This document shows positions 1 through 9,096 of a stretch of 64,000 nt of DNA, piece after piece. Each line of letters opens with the position of its first letter. Position 1 is the stretch's first letter. A model generated the notes under the pieces. It made no database searches, was not told the origin of the DNA, and worked only from the letters and a program-made list of their open reading frames with translations. Source of the stretch: Cylindrospermum stagnale PCC 7417 (GTDB lineage Bacteria; Cyanobacteriota; Cyanobacteriia; Cyanobacteriales; Nostocaceae); NCBI RefSeq assembly GCF_000317535.1, contig NC_020050.1:111215-175214 (forward strand), read 5' to 3'. The translations under genes were made by a program, and so were the position numbers.

Positions 1-100
1 TCGTCTCTCTCTGATTAGGTGATAGAGAAGTTGTTGTGAAATTAGAATCTTGTATTTGTCTCTTAATTTCAGCAGTAGATTTTGTCTTGGTTACTTCCAT
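1..100 (-). CDS. possible 5' end of an unrecognised gene running off the left edge
   Basis: An ATG on the minus strand at 98-100 opens a frame that stays open for 33 codons to the window edge (starts MEVTKTKSTAEIKRQIQ). A good ribosome binding site, AGGTGAG, lies a few bases upstream of the ATG. The visible part is polar and lysine-rich, and I do not recognise it. It has the same orientation as the biosynthetic cluster to its right, so it could be a further downstream gene, but about 320 bp separate it from the MATE gene. With 33 codons the frame could also be chance. Confidence 0.4.
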   Translation of the reverse strand, partial: MEVTKTKSTAEIKRQIQDSNFTTTSLSPNQRET

Positions 101-310
101 CACTCACCTATAAATTTGAATAGTACTAATCGACAGCAAAACAGCAAAAGCCTATCTATATACGATTGTCAATCAAGAACGAGCCATTAGTCTTAATTCA
201 CTATTAGACCACTTTGTTTGAATACATCTACCATGCAAGGAATATCTAATATCCCATTTCTTCTCTCCGTCCTAACAACTAACTTTTTAACCATGTCTAT
301 AGGTTCTAGG

Positions 311-370
311 ACTTACGCATTGACAGAAACAATAAAGTCTATAGTCAAAATTTTACGACATTTAAGAGAA
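311..370 (+). repeat. 60-bp dispersed repeat, left copy, next to the biosynthetic cluster
   Basis: The stretch beginning ACTTACGCATTGACAG is repeated, imperfectly but over about 60 bp and in the same orientation, at 6689-6748. The two copies sit just outside the two ends of the five-gene cluster. The ACTTACGCA-type end is typical of small non-autonomous elements in Nostocales (from memory). The rest of 101-422 shows no gene that I can support. Confidence 0.5.
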
Positions 371-422
371 CAAAATTAACTAAAGTTGTATAATATCATT
401 ACCAATCAAACAATATTATTTT

Positions 423-1760
423 TTACAGATGCTTCACTGCTATTGCATCTTGCATAAATATATATATCCCAGGAATCACTATTCTGAGTGTCATGAACAT
501 AGACATAGCCAACCATAAAATATGGTTACTCTGATAGTGCCATGCTAAAATAGCCGAGGGCACAAATCCCAATAATGTACTGATTAATAAGGCATTCCGT
601 AGTATATACCCTTTTGTTGTTCCTGTAAGGTATCCCTCCAGTATCAAGGCAATTGAACCACATCCTAAAACGATTAGTAACCAAGGAACATAGATTTTAA
701 TTTGTCCTATGATCTCGGTGTGGTTGGTTAACAGTCCAAATATAGTTTGAGGGAAAAGAACAGACACACCCGCGCAAGTAAGTCCTATTAAGAGACTAGT
801 TCCTACTGCAATCTGTAATAGAGGAAAAGACTTAGAGTTTGCTTCCCCTCCTTCAAAGATTCCGCTTAAGGTTGTTGTGGTAAGTCCTATGCCATGAAAA
901 ATGTCTACGGTTAACAATACTACCTGCAAGAGTAGGGAATTTACAGCTATGTTCGTCGTCCCCATTGTAGTACTCACACTGGAGAAAATGGCATAAGTAA
1001 ATGCAATAGCCAAAGACCTGACAAACAGGTTCCCATTCATGCTAAGAGTAGATTGAAAAGCTGGTAAGTCCCTAAGTTGTACCCCTAATGTTCGCAGCCT
1101 TTTAAAGGAAACCTCTCGGCTCACTAAAATTATCCCTATCAATAGCATCAAATACTGACTAACAGATGAGGATAGTCCAGCCCCTGTACTTGCCCAATCC
1201 CAGCGTATGACATAAAAGTAGTCCTGCACGATATTAGCAATATTAAAAACAATAGTCATGATCAATGCCTTCCCACTTTGTCGTTGTCCAAGAAGCCAAC
1301 CAACCAGTACATAGTTGAGCAAAACGGCAGGTGCGCCCCAAATGCGGGCGTTAAAATAGGCAAGACCAGAATTTTTAACCTCAACAGTAACATTAAATAG
1401 ATCAAACGCAAGATATCCTAAAGGATAATGCAAAATAAGAATGAGAATACCAATCACCAGGGCGATCAAGGCATTTCGCACTCCCACCAGTAGTATTGCC
1501 TCCTCGTCATTTTGTCCAACAGCTATTGCAGTCATTCCTGTGGTTACCCACCGTAAAAAGTTCAAACAAAAGTAGATGCAGTCAAATAGAATGATAGCTA
1601 GAGAAGCCCCCGCTAGATGATGGATTTCTGTCAGATGACCCAAAAAAACAATACCTATAAAACCAGCTAGTGGCACAATAATACTAGAGAGAATATTGAC
1701 TAAGGTAAGTTGATAGAAGCTCCTCAAGAAGCTATATTTTTCCGGGTGGGTGATGTTCAT
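423..1760 (-). CDS. MATE-family multidrug/toxin exporter
   Basis: This 445-residue protein has about 12 hydrophobic segments spread along its length, the size and layout of MATE (DinF/NorM-like) antiporters, which export small organic molecules through the cytoplasmic membrane using an ion gradient. The N-terminal half carries the usual MATE-like stretch with GAGLSSSVSQY around residue 195. It is the last gene of a leftward cluster with an N-oxygenase, an ATP-grasp ligase and two methyltransferases, 259 bp after the oxygenase stop. The likely job is therefore export of, or self-protection against, the cluster's product. The start has AGGT about 6 bases upstream. The family call is firm; the substrate is inferred from context only. 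Confidence 0.85.
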   Translation of the reverse strand: MNITHPEKYSFLRSFYQLTLVNILSSIIVPLAGFIGIVFLGHLTEIHHLAGASLAIILFDCIYFCLNFLRWVTTGMTAIAVGQNDEEAILLVGVRNALIALVIGILILILHYPLGYLAFDLFNVTVEVKNSGLAYFNARIWGAPAVLLNYVLVGWLLGQRQSGKALIMTIVFNIANIVQDYFYVIRWDWASTGAGLSSSVSQYLMLLIGIILVSREVSFKRLRTLGVQLRDLPAFQSTLSMNGNLFVRSLAIAFTYAIFSSVSTTMGTTNIAVNSLLLQVVLLTVDIFHGIGLTTTTLSGIFEGGEANSKSFPLLQIAVGTSLLIGLTCAGVSVLFPQTIFGLLTNHTEIIGQIKIYVPWLLIVLGCGSIALILEGYLTGTTKGYILRNALLISTLLGFVPSAILAWHYQSNHILWLAMSMFMTLRIVIPGIYIFMQDAIAVKHL

Positions 1761-2019
1761 CAGTTAACCTATACTTCTATACATATAAATACTCTGTCTA
1801 AAGGGTGAACATATACAAGCTGTTAACAGTTCCAAAGTATATGGGAAGACAATTATATAGCAAAGACTTTGGCAATTAAATTTGTAAGTAACTATTAGGA
1901 AGCTAAAAATAAGCATCAAGAATTTACATAACATAGCTTTTTTGAATTAAGTCAAGCTGCTCCCTATTCAGACAGTCGAAGGACTCTATTCTTCTTTTCG
2001 ATCTTGACACACTACTACT

Positions 2020-2979
2020 TTAACTAAATAAACCACTTTTTTCAAATGCTTCAGCAGTATATGGATCTTCAAAAATGCCATTTATATCAAAGTGTTTCAA
2101 CGTCACGTTTGCTGCCTTTTTCACACCAAGTATTACATCTCTTCTAGAATAGGATTCTTTTACCACCATGTCTATTTCCTGACTTTCTAAACCCACTGCC
2201 CCTAAACAATATTTAATCACGGTAATATCTGGTTCTAAAAAGGCAAAAATCATCTCTGGTAACAGGGGACCAATTACAGACCGATATTTGGGTTGAAGTT
2301 GAAACCAGAGTGTTTCTAATAAACTGGCAAAGTATACATGATGATGGCTTTCATCTTGAGCATGATCCTTGATCATCTCACGGACTGGAGTTACTACATC
2401 TTTGTTTTTTGGCATCTCTGCGAGGATACCTGTAATTAGTGTTTCTGATACAATTGTCCAGAATACCTTAATTATTTCTTGTAAATTACTATCAACGGAC
2501 TCTTGAATATGGCTAAGACGCTGTAAGAAGTTTGGGGTTCCTAGATCAAGAGAAGCTATTCCAGTTACTTTTTCTACCTGGGTCTTAATATCTACAGAAA
2601 ATAATGCATGATATGCTTCATCAACGTAAATTTTATAGGCATCCAGCCTCTTTTCCCTAGACATATCGATATTCAGTTGATTATGAGCTATCTTATAGGC
2701 TATGGGATTTACTATTTGAAGTTCTAGATTTTCTGTAAAATCTAAGTAACTGTATAGACGATAAATAAGCAGTTTTTTGATGATATGTTCACCCCGTTCC
2801 TTAATAAGAGGGTGTGAAATTACAGGGAACGACTCCGGTGGAAAAAATACCTTTCCTTCGAGTTCATCTTCTGATATGACTCTACGAGACTTGACTCTTA
2901 TGGATGCCTGTTCGTGCCAACTTTGAAATACACTATTATAACCATCAGATCCATTGTGGACTTTTTTTAAAGAAAGCAT
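2020..2979 (-). CDS. AurF-like diiron oxygenase (amine N-oxygenase family)
   Basis: This 319-residue protein shows the metal-ligand pattern of AurF, the p-aminobenzoate N-oxygenase: E86, E121, H124 (DEAYH), E179, H206, E210 and H213 (HAQDESHHH). Spacings of 35, 3, 58, 4 and 3 match the AurF ligands E101, E136, H139, E196, H223, E227 and H230, so a working diiron centre is expected. AurF relatives oxidise amines to hydroxylamine, nitroso or nitro groups; a few do C-oxidation, so the reaction here is inferred. AGAGGA lies 7 bases before the ATG. The gene lies 23 bp downstream of the ATP-grasp gene, which suggests the two steps are linked: ligation of an amino acid or amine, and N-oxidation. Confidence 0.85.
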   Translation of the reverse strand: MLSLKKVHNGSDGYNSVFQSWHEQASIRVKSRRVISEDELEGKVFFPPESFPVISHPLIKERGEHIIKKLLIYRLYSYLDFTENLELQIVNPIAYKIAHNQLNIDMSREKRLDAYKIYVDEAYHALFSVDIKTQVEKVTGIASLDLGTPNFLQRLSHIQESVDSNLQEIIKVFWTIVSETLITGILAEMPKNKDVVTPVREMIKDHAQDESHHHVYFASLLETLWFQLQPKYRSVIGPLLPEMIFAFLEPDITVIKYCLGAVGLESQEIDMVVKESYSRRDVILGVKKAANVTLKHFDINGIFEDPYTAEAFEKSGLFS

Positions 2980-3002
2980 ATTTTTCCTCTTCTAGTCAAT
3001 AA

Positions 3003-4277
3003 TTACTCAGTCTCAATCTGTACCAAAGAACTCAGTTCATCCAAGATATCTTCAATCTTTTCCCCGGCTTCGCACTGTGCTATGACATAGCCGACTGCAT
3101 ATTCATTGGTTTTATCGATGGGCAGGAACACTTCATCACTGATTTCTTTGAGTTGTATTAACGCCCTGGTATTGGGATGATTCCTTACCCTTTCAAAACC
3201 TTCTATGCGGACTATCCGGCCAGGTCGGGGAGGTAAAAATGCCCTCATCCCTGACTGTTTAGTCGCATCATTAATAAAATTTACCTTTGTAAAGGGGTTG
3301 TTTCCTTGAACAACTTGTAGAAGCAAGTCATAGGGAAGCAGTTGAAAGGATGAAGATAATGGAATTAGGTGTGAGTTAATACACTCTCCTCCTAAACGTC
3401 CCCCAATTTCTAATATCTTGGGACCATCATCAGTTACCATTATGTCAATATGAAAACCGCACCAGTTTATACCCATTAGTTGTACTGCTAAACGGGCTAT
3501 TTCCACAATTCGGTTTTGTATTTCTGGTACAAGTTTACTTGGAACTATGTTCTCGTACTGGAATGGAATTTCCCGATTAATTTTTTTATCAGTAATCGCC
3601 AATATGTATACTTGGCTATCTGCTACCATACCTGCTACAGAATGCTCAGTTCCATTCAAATATTCTTCTAAGAGAAATTCCTCTGAGAAATAAGAGTAAA
3701 TTTCATCTCTACTTGGAGTACAATACTCAACAAACTGCTGAAAACGTTGTTCCGCTAGCTCATAAGTATCAACTTTAAATATTCCTCTCCCGAAAGATGC
3801 CCCAGAGGGTTTTAGTAGACAGGGAATACCAACTGTTTCTAAATTATTGCTGAAGCTGTTATAGTCGTGAACAATTGCATATTTCGGGTTAACAGAGGCT
3901 AATTGAGTTAGAAGTCGTCTTGTATTTGCCTTATTGCGTACATTCAGAACCGCTTCAGGCTTAGTTGATGCTAAATTGAGAGCCGTCCCTACTCTAGAAG
4001 CTAGTTCCACTGATATGTCTCCCCAGGCGACTACTCCTTTTACTTGAAGATTGTTAGAACGCACATCATTAACTATGATTTCTTCTGCAATATCATATTG
4101 TCCAAGATTTACTTGAATAAAATGGTCAATATTATAGTTCTTGTATGGTTCTGAGGAAGATGCCGCTATGGCAATATTAAGTCCTGCATTCCTAGCAGAT
4201 TTTATCTCTTCCTCTCTTTCCAAAGGGAAAGAACGTGTGTCTAGATACAGAATGAAATTACTCGCCTGATTTTTCAT
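3003..4277 (-). CDS. ATP-grasp carboxylate-amine ligase
   Basis: At 424 residues this has the three-part ATP-grasp layout. An N-terminal Rossmann-like domain (residues 8-110) is followed by the central ATP-binding part with CLLKPSGASFGRGIF at about 153-167 and EEYLNGTEHSV, then the Mg-binding end with ILEIGGRLGGE at about 287-297. The family joins a carboxylate, activated as acyl phosphate, to an amine, often two amino acids. The residues 330-345 and the C-terminus resemble ATP-grasp enzymes of small secondary-metabolite pathways. Together with the adjacent N-oxygenase it probably builds a small amide or dipeptide. The ribosome binding site is weak (TAGAG). Substrates cannot be read from the sequence. 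Confidence 0.85.
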   Translation of the reverse strand: MKNQASNFILYLDTRSFPLEREEEIKSARNAGLNIAIAASSSEPYKNYNIDHFIQVNLGQYDIAEEIIVNDVRSNNLQVKGVVAWGDISVELASRVGTALNLASTKPEAVLNVRNKANTRRLLTQLASVNPKYAIVHDYNSFSNNLETVGIPCLLKPSGASFGRGIFKVDTYELAEQRFQQFVEYCTPSRDEIYSYFSEEFLLEEYLNGTEHSVAGMVADSQVYILAITDKKINREIPFQYENIVPSKLVPEIQNRIVEIARLAVQLMGINWCGFHIDIMVTDDGPKILEIGGRLGGECINSHLIPLSSSFQLLPYDLLLQVVQGNNPFTKVNFINDATKQSGMRAFLPPRPGRIVRIEGFERVRNHPNTRALIQLKEISDEVFLPIDKTNEYAVGYVIAQCEAGEKIEDILDELSSLVQIETE

Positions 4278-4465
4278 ATTTATTTTGCGACTCTAATGGG
4301 GCTGATTGTCATGGAAATTATTTTTGTACTTGCCTAATCTCTAAATTAAGGGCAGTTAATCTTCCGTAAAACCTTAATATAGCCGTTCTATATTAATTAA
4401 TATTTATAAATTTTCTGTCTAGCACGACTACTAGATTAAGAGGATCACCTGACTAATATTTTACA

Positions 4466-4492
4466 GGATTTAGTTGCACAGCAGCTAAATCC
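4466..4492 (-). terminator. strong hairpin between FkbM and ATP-grasp genes
   Basis: A 12-bp stem (GGATTTAGTTGC / GCAGCTAAATCC, one G-T wobble) closes a 3-base loop about 80 bases after the FkbM stop. No U-run follows on the minus strand, so it may be an attenuator or RNA-stability hairpin rather than a full terminator. The remaining 4278-4465 is AT-rich with nothing else visible; it could hold a promoter for the three downstream genes. Confidence 0.4.
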
Positions 4493-4569
4493 TCAATACA
4501 AATACCTTGCACCCAACAATAGGTTTTAAACGCAAATGGACACGTACCAAAATCATTGATACCAGAGGT

Positions 4570-5346
4570 TTAAAAATTTTTGCTAGCAAAAACCATCCTT
4601 TCGCGTTTAATGTGATCCTCTGTCCACTTATTCGGGTTAATGAAGTTCTCGTAGACAGAATCGACAATTGGAATGAAGATAGGTGATGTAGTATCTCTGA
4701 AATTATCTAGTTCAAACAGTTTGAAACCTGACTCCAAAAGGATGTCCAGTATTTGTTGGTGGGAATAATCCACTAACAAATGAGCAGCATGAATTTCGAT
4801 AAAGAGATATTTGATAGTCTCATTGAGCGCTTTTTTCATCCCATATAGCACTTTCCCCTCAGCCCCATGCACATCAATTTTCACTATTTCGGGTCTAATA
4901 TTTTCCTGACTATTCAACTCATCAAAGGTTGTGGCTTTAATCCTTTCTGTTTCTAGTTCGCCTTCAACTTTCATGGTTCTATTATGAAAGAGAACTTCCT
5001 TTGTTTCATCAGAAAGAGCTACGTTATAAACCCTAGCCTCAACGTCGTTAATTCGGAGATTGTGCCTCAAAACTTCAAGGTGTTTCGCCCCAGGCTCAAA
5101 GGAATAAACCCGGCTGTTAGCACTGATTTTACTCACATAAACTGTGTAATAGCCATAATGCGCTCCTACATCTAAAAAACAGAGATTCTCTTTTTCTAGG
5201 ATTTGTTTCAAATGTTGAGTAACCGCAGGTTCATAGTCTAGTCCTTGGGTAGTTTCTTTAGCTACACTTCTATCTGGATCTAACAGTTGGAAGCTAGCTC
5301 CATGAATTGTGTAAAAATCAAGATTTTTGCCATCAGTATCAATCAT
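4570..5346 (-). CDS. FkbM-family SAM-dependent methyltransferase
   Basis: This is a 258-residue class I methyltransferase. SAM motif I is FLDVGAHYGYYT (about 57-68), followed by YSFEPG at the end of strand beta-2 and the FkbM signature VKIDVHGAEGKVL at about 160. FkbM enzymes usually methylate hydroxyl groups of secondary metabolites or sugars. Its ATG overlaps the stop of the preceding methyltransferase by one base (TAATG), with AGGTTG as ribosome binding site, so the two are translationally coupled. The acceptor is unknown. An N-hydroxyl group made by the cluster's oxygenase would be a natural target, but that is a guess. Confidence 0.85.
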   Translation of the reverse strand: MIDTDGKNLDFYTIHGASFQLLDPDRSVAKETTQGLDYEPAVTQHLKQILEKENLCFLDVGAHYGYYTVYVSKISANSRVYSFEPGAKHLEVLRHNLRINDVEARVYNVALSDETKEVLFHNRTMKVEGELETERIKATTFDELNSQENIRPEIVKIDVHGAEGKVLYGMKKALNETIKYLFIEIHAAHLLVDYSHQQILDILLESGFKLFELDNFRDTTSPIFIPIVDSVYENFINPNKWTEDHIKRERMVFASKNF

Positions 5347-6086
5347 TAAATCAACCTACCTTTAACTGCTATTAAACCAGAGAAATTATACCACTTGAAA
5401 AATATTTCTATATCGGAAAATCCTGATTCACTAAGCAATTCAAGGTTCTGTTGTAGAGTTAACGGATTCAATATCCCTCTCAAACTCTTAGACTTCTGCC
5501 TTATCATAGAATCAGTTAAACCTTGCCTCTCTTTAAAGTCCCAATAAAGCTCTAGCCAGGGACTTTCAAAGAATGAATTTTCACATCTAGTTTTTTCAAC
5601 CATAATTAAGGCCCCGCCCTCTACTAAACCACCATAAATCCTCCGGAGTACATTTAACCTGTGATTGAAGGGTATGAACTGCATTGTTAGAATACTAGTT
5701 ACGAAACTAGCATTTTCAAAACATATATTGTGGTCTGTTACATCTTGAAGAATGAAATTAACATTCGGGTAGCTACATTTACTTCGGGCACTTTCTATCA
5801 TTGATGGGCTTTCCTCTATACCAAATAAATTAATGTTCTTCTTTGAACTATGTTGTTGACACATAGACAATAGAGTTGTGCCCGTAGAAGAACCTATGTC
5901 GTATACAGTACTATTATCCCTGATAAAATACTCGCTGATTTCAACTACCATTCTCTGAATTTCTTCATATAAAGGTACACTCTTAATGACATGACTGTCA
6001 AAAACCTGAGTTACCTGCCGATCGAATCTCCAGTTTCCATTAGTAGCTGTAATTGAATCATCAACAGCTTCGATTGAATTAGTCAT
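5346..6086 (-). CDS. class I SAM-dependent methyltransferase, CmoA-like fold
   Basis: At 246 residues, this has SAM-binding motif I VYDIGSSTGTTLLSM (about 60-74), the acidic FGIEESPSMIESA for the ribose contact, and the later LQDVTDH motif. The N-terminal DSITATNGNWRFD and a SITATNGNWRFD.QV-type start resemble the CmoA group (tRNA carboxymethyl pathway), but its place as the first gene of a secondary-metabolite cluster makes a tailoring role more likely. GAGGAT lies about 8 bases before the ATG. It is the promoter-proximal gene of the cluster; its stop overlaps the next start by one base. No clear promoter can be picked out of the AT-rich DNA upstream. Confidence 0.75.
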   Translation of the reverse strand: MTNSIEAVDDSITATNGNWRFDRQVTQVFDSHVIKSVPLYEEIQRMVVEISEYFIRDNSTVYDIGSSTGTTLLSMCQQHSSKKNINLFGIEESPSMIESARSKCSYPNVNFILQDVTDHNICFENASFVTSILTMQFIPFNHRLNVLRRIYGGLVEGGALIMVEKTRCENSFFESPWLELYWDFKERQGLTDSMIRQKSKSLRGILNPLTLQQNLELLSESGFSDIEIFFKWYNFSGLIAVKGRLI

Positions 6087-6685
6087 CCATTTATCCTCAC
6101 TATCATATTGCGTAGTTATTCAGTTTACCCTTCAATTCAGTTCAGATGGATAGCTACTTACAAAAAGTCGGATTATAGGTTATTACTATAATCAATCCTA
6201 AATTACTTATGAGTAAATAAGGCTAAGAGTCTTATAACTCCGTACTTTTTGTAACCGTATTCCCTCACGTTTAAACCCGTGTTCCTAAGTCTCTGTTTTG
6301 TTCTTCTTCGACATAACAAATTTTAACTCTCGTCTTGGATAAGTTTTGAGTCGTCGCATCAAGAGAGGAACTCATTCTTTTAAGGAAATTATAAAGTCAG
6401 GTGAGAAGAAGTTTTCAATACAATGCAAGATTTCTTTGAGCAGGGAGTTAAGTTGAATAGCTATCTTAACCCCCTTCTGTCGAGCTAGGGGGGAGGAGAA
6501 TAATTTACTAACTAATATTTAAATACAGATGTATTTAAGACATCATGTAAAGCATATCTTGAAAGAACACATCCTGTCAAGAATAAACGACGGTAAAGTT
6601 CCAATAAACTAGAGCGTAAATGTAATATGAGTTGACAAAAACATCGTTTATTGAGACATATTGTAATTTTAAATATTTTATAGTT

Positions 6686-6869
6686 AGAACTTATACATTG
6701 ACAGAAAAAATGAAGTGTGTAATCGATATTTTCCGACATTTTAGAAAATAATTGAATTTTAAAACGATTGGTGAGCCGTCACAATCTATCTAAGGGTAGA
6801 TGTTAACAGTCGTAAACAACCAAATTTATCACACATAACGGTCTATTTGTACAGTGCGTAAGTCCTATT
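6686..6869. mobile_element. about 185-bp MITE-like element carrying the 60-bp repeat
   Basis: The left end (AGAACTTATACATTGACAG) and the reverse complement of the right end (AGGACTTACGCACTGTACA) form imperfect terminal inverted repeats. There is no coding potential inside. Its first 60 bp match 311-370 on the far side of the biosynthetic cluster. The surrounding 6087-6910 has no convincing gene; a 75-codon minus frame at 6512-6739 overlaps the element and looks accidental. Confidence 0.4.
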
Positions 6870-6910
6870 AACTAAAGATAGATAAATAAACTCTATAGAA
6901 TCGATAAATA

Positions 6911-7093
6911 GTTCCAGTAAATATTATTCAGTAAATATCCTTATTCATAAATATAAATAACCCCCTCAGCGAGTTCCAGTAAATATTATTCAGTAAATAT
7001 CCTTATTCATAAATATAAATAACCCCCTCAGCGAGTTCCAGTAAATATTATTCAGTAAATATCCTTATTCATAAATATAAATAACCCCCTCAG
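6911..7093. repeat. three perfect 62-bp tandem repeats
   Basis: The unit starts GTTCCAGTAAATATTATTCA and ends with AACCCCCTCAGCGA. Copies begin at 6911, 6973 and 7035; the third stops 3 bases short of a full unit. They are identical, so expansion is recent. Each unit contains a second short direct repeat (CAGTAAATAT twice, 16 bases apart). There are no spacers, so this is not a CRISPR. It may be an LTRR-type cyanobacterial tandem repeat or a protein-binding array near the integrase. Confidence 0.85.
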
Positions 7094-7249
7094 TCGCCTC
7101 TATCGCCATCGGTTCACACTGAGCAAGAGAAAGAGTATGTTCATGCAACCGCTCCAAAGTCAGCGTATCACAGCCATCATGCAACGCCACAGCCCGACCA
7201 ATCCTTCAACACACCCACACAACCAATGGGCTGAAGCACAATTATAGTT

Positions 7250-7316
7250 GCATTTAATCCTGGTTTGAAAGTGTGATGATTGCAGGTTTGAGCGATTAGT
7301 ATTGCAGGTTGCTACA
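7250..7316 (-). mobile_element. transposon-end-like repeat, copy A
   Basis: Read on the minus strand from 7316, TGTAGCAACCTGCAAT is followed by a subterminal CAAACCTGCAATCA and CAAACCAGGATTA. The same arrangement, at similar spacings, appears on the plus strand at 29076 (copy B), and a diverged form at 29536 (copy C). TGTAG at the tip with repeated CTGCAA boxes is the organisation of a transposon end. The element's body is not identifiable here. Confidence 0.5.
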
Positions 7317-7322
7317 CCTAGC

Positions 7323-7443
7323 ATGGATTATTATGAACAACGTTACCAGGAACGAGTCATCAATAACCTCCAGAAAAAGGCTCTAGCTCTAGGTTTTGAG
7401 CTTATTCCCCAGCCCGAAGCAAATACGGTTTCTCAGGAGAGGG
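7323..7443 (+). pseudogene. C-terminal scrap of a transposase
   Basis: The frame starting at the ATG at 7323 encodes MDYYEQRYQERVINNLQ and then KKALALGFELIPQ. This resembles, from memory, the C-terminus of common cyanobacterial IS transposases (YYEQ-RV-NL-KA-LGFELVP). It begins right beside repeat copy A and runs into the 3' end of the integrase gene on the other strand, so only the tail of the gene is left. The exact IS family is not certain. Confidence 0.45.
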
Positions 7444-8427
7444 TTAATTACGCTTATCCCGCCTACTGTAAGGTACATTCAACAAATCAATCGCCCGTTT
7501 CTTGGCCGCTTCCCCACGCCTATCATACTTACTTGTAGTACTCGGCGACGCATGACCTGCAAGTTTGGCTATGGTAACGATATCTGCCCCCGCATCCAAT
7601 AGATTACCGATAAAAGTTCTTCTAAAATCATGAGGTGTAAACGCATCCACCTCAGCTTTTTCTCCCCGCCGCTGCAATGCTCGCAACACCCCCTGCTCAC
7701 TCATCCGTCTCAGTATGATTTTCTTTGCCTTATTTAAGGGATAAAAAAGCGGACCTGGTGCTTGACCCCGGAGCAGTAGCCAATCAAGGAGAGCTTGCAC
7801 ACCACCTTCAGGTAAGTAGACAATTCGTTCCTTCCGCCCCTTCGCTTCACGTATTGTTAGTGAGCGACTGCGCGGCTTAAAATCGCTCAAATCAAGGTAA
7901 GTCACCTCACTGCGACGCAACCCTACCGTCAAAACTGCCAGCAGTGCCGCATCCCTCCGACCCAATGTAGAGTCATCTTGAATACAATCATCCCAAAGTG
8001 CAGAGATTTCTTCAGCATCAATTTCTCGCCCTTTCAACAAACTTTTGCCCCGCACAGATTCAATATCAACCGCTCGTCCATACTCATCCGTGGACATTAA
8101 CCCCAAGCGCCATGCTTCCTTAAGCGTCCGCCGCAACGCACACAACATTTTATTAGCCATTGCCGGACTGTATTTTTCCATCAGCACCGACCGTACCGCA
8201 GCAGTGTGCTGGTAACGCAACTTAGACCAGTCTAAAGTACTAGCATCACAAGTATTATTGGTCAAAAGAGAAGCGATCGCATTCAACGCCTCCCGCATCG
8301 TCCGCCTTGAACCCTCCCCAAGACTGTTGATATAAACTTCAGCTGGGTGCAAGGTGATGGGCAGCGGCTCTGTTAGTGCGAGTGACTCAGGGTTGAAGTT
8401 ATTTTTAGCGATCGCGTGGATGTTCAC
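7444..8427 (-). CDS. tyrosine recombinase / site-specific integrase
   Basis: This 327-residue protein has an N-terminal core-binding domain (about 25-115) and a C-terminal catalytic domain. The catalytic residues are visible: R171 (GLRRSEV), K196/K199 (EAKGRKE), H266 and R269 (HDFRR), H292 (AGHAS) and the nucleophile Y301 (KYDRRG). It is XerC/D-like in size. A HIP1 site overlaps the 5' end. It lies upstream of nothing in its own strand and next to ParA, as expected for a plasmid resolvase or integrase that resolves multimers. Its recombination site is not identified; the 62-bp repeats and the palindromes at 10.0 kb are candidates. Confidence 0.9.
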   Translation of the reverse strand: MNIHAIAKNNFNPESLALTEPLPITLHPAEVYINSLGEGSRRTMREALNAIASLLTNNTCDASTLDWSKLRYQHTAAVRSVLMEKYSPAMANKMLCALRRTLKEAWRLGLMSTDEYGRAVDIESVRGKSLLKGREIDAEEISALWDDCIQDDSTLGRRDAALLAVLTVGLRRSEVTYLDLSDFKPRSRSLTIREAKGRKERIVYLPEGGVQALLDWLLLRGQAPGPLFYPLNKAKKIILRRMSEQGVLRALQRRGEKAEVDAFTPHDFRRTFIGNLLDAGADIVTIAKLAGHASPSTTSKYDRRGEAAKKRAIDLLNVPYSRRDKRN

Positions 8428-8646
8428 GGGCAGTGAAAAGAAGCTTTAGGATCAATCCTCCTCTAAATGTGCTGCAACTACAAGCCTTTCAGGGCATATA
8501 GATTGCGGGAATAACATTTCTCTACACCCTTTGGCGCCAGAAGGCGCTCTACACCTAGATATTGTGTCAAGACATCGTTAAACTTGGGTGAGTGAAAATT
8601 TCAAGGAAGAAAGCCCAAGGGTGAGTGTCTGCTATTGGCCTGATTG

Positions 8647-9072
8647 CTACTTGAGCTTTTTAGCCAAATTAGCTAAACGAGTAATGCTAGAGCGAATATT
8701 ACCAGCTTCTTTGCGACTCTTGAGCCGTTTTTTGGCTTCTTTTAATACTTGTTTCATGACTGTATCTTTATCTTGGCAGGTTACATAAAAAGCCTCCAAG
8801 AGCGTTTCAACTGTTATTTTTTCTTTGTTGCATAGTTCATCAAGTTCAAGCTTTATTTTTACTTCCAAACGTACAGGTACTCTAGGCGCAATTTCAGGCA
8901 AGTGAGCTAGTTGCTCTTCTAATCTCTTAAGTTCAGAAACGGAGCTATCAGCAGTCGATGTCACATCAACATCGGGGGTAGGTGAATCCTGCTGTTGTGG
9001 AGATAGCACATCTTGTCGTGGTGCAACTGTTGGTTGAGTAGCTCTATTTCTGATTTCGTCTAGGATATTCAT
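8647..9072 (-). CDS. small ParA-partner protein, probable partition adaptor
   Basis: At 141 residues, this has a disordered, Pro/Gln/Asp-rich N-terminus (1-45), then a helical and strongly basic C-terminus ending KKLK. The middle RVPVRLEVKIKLELDELC followed by ITVETLLEAF looks like a ribbon-helix-helix-type DNA-binding unit (beta strand, then helix-turn-helix). It starts 24 bp downstream of parA in the same direction, the place where plasmids encode a small ParB-like centromere-binding protein. No closer relative is recognised; the role is inferred from position and shape. Confidence 0.7.
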   Translation of the reverse strand: MNILDEIRNRATQPTVAPRQDVLSPQQQDSPTPDVDVTSTADSSVSELKRLEEQLAHLPEIAPRVPVRLEVKIKLELDELCNKEKITVETLLEAFYVTCQDKDTVMKQVLKEAKKRLKSRKEAGNIRSSITRLANLAKKLK

Positions 9073-9096
9073 GTTTTCACCTTCTATTAAAATTTA

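Noticed and set aside
6911..7093. CRISPR array
   Set aside because: The 62-bp units follow each other directly with no unique spacers, and no cas gene is in the window.
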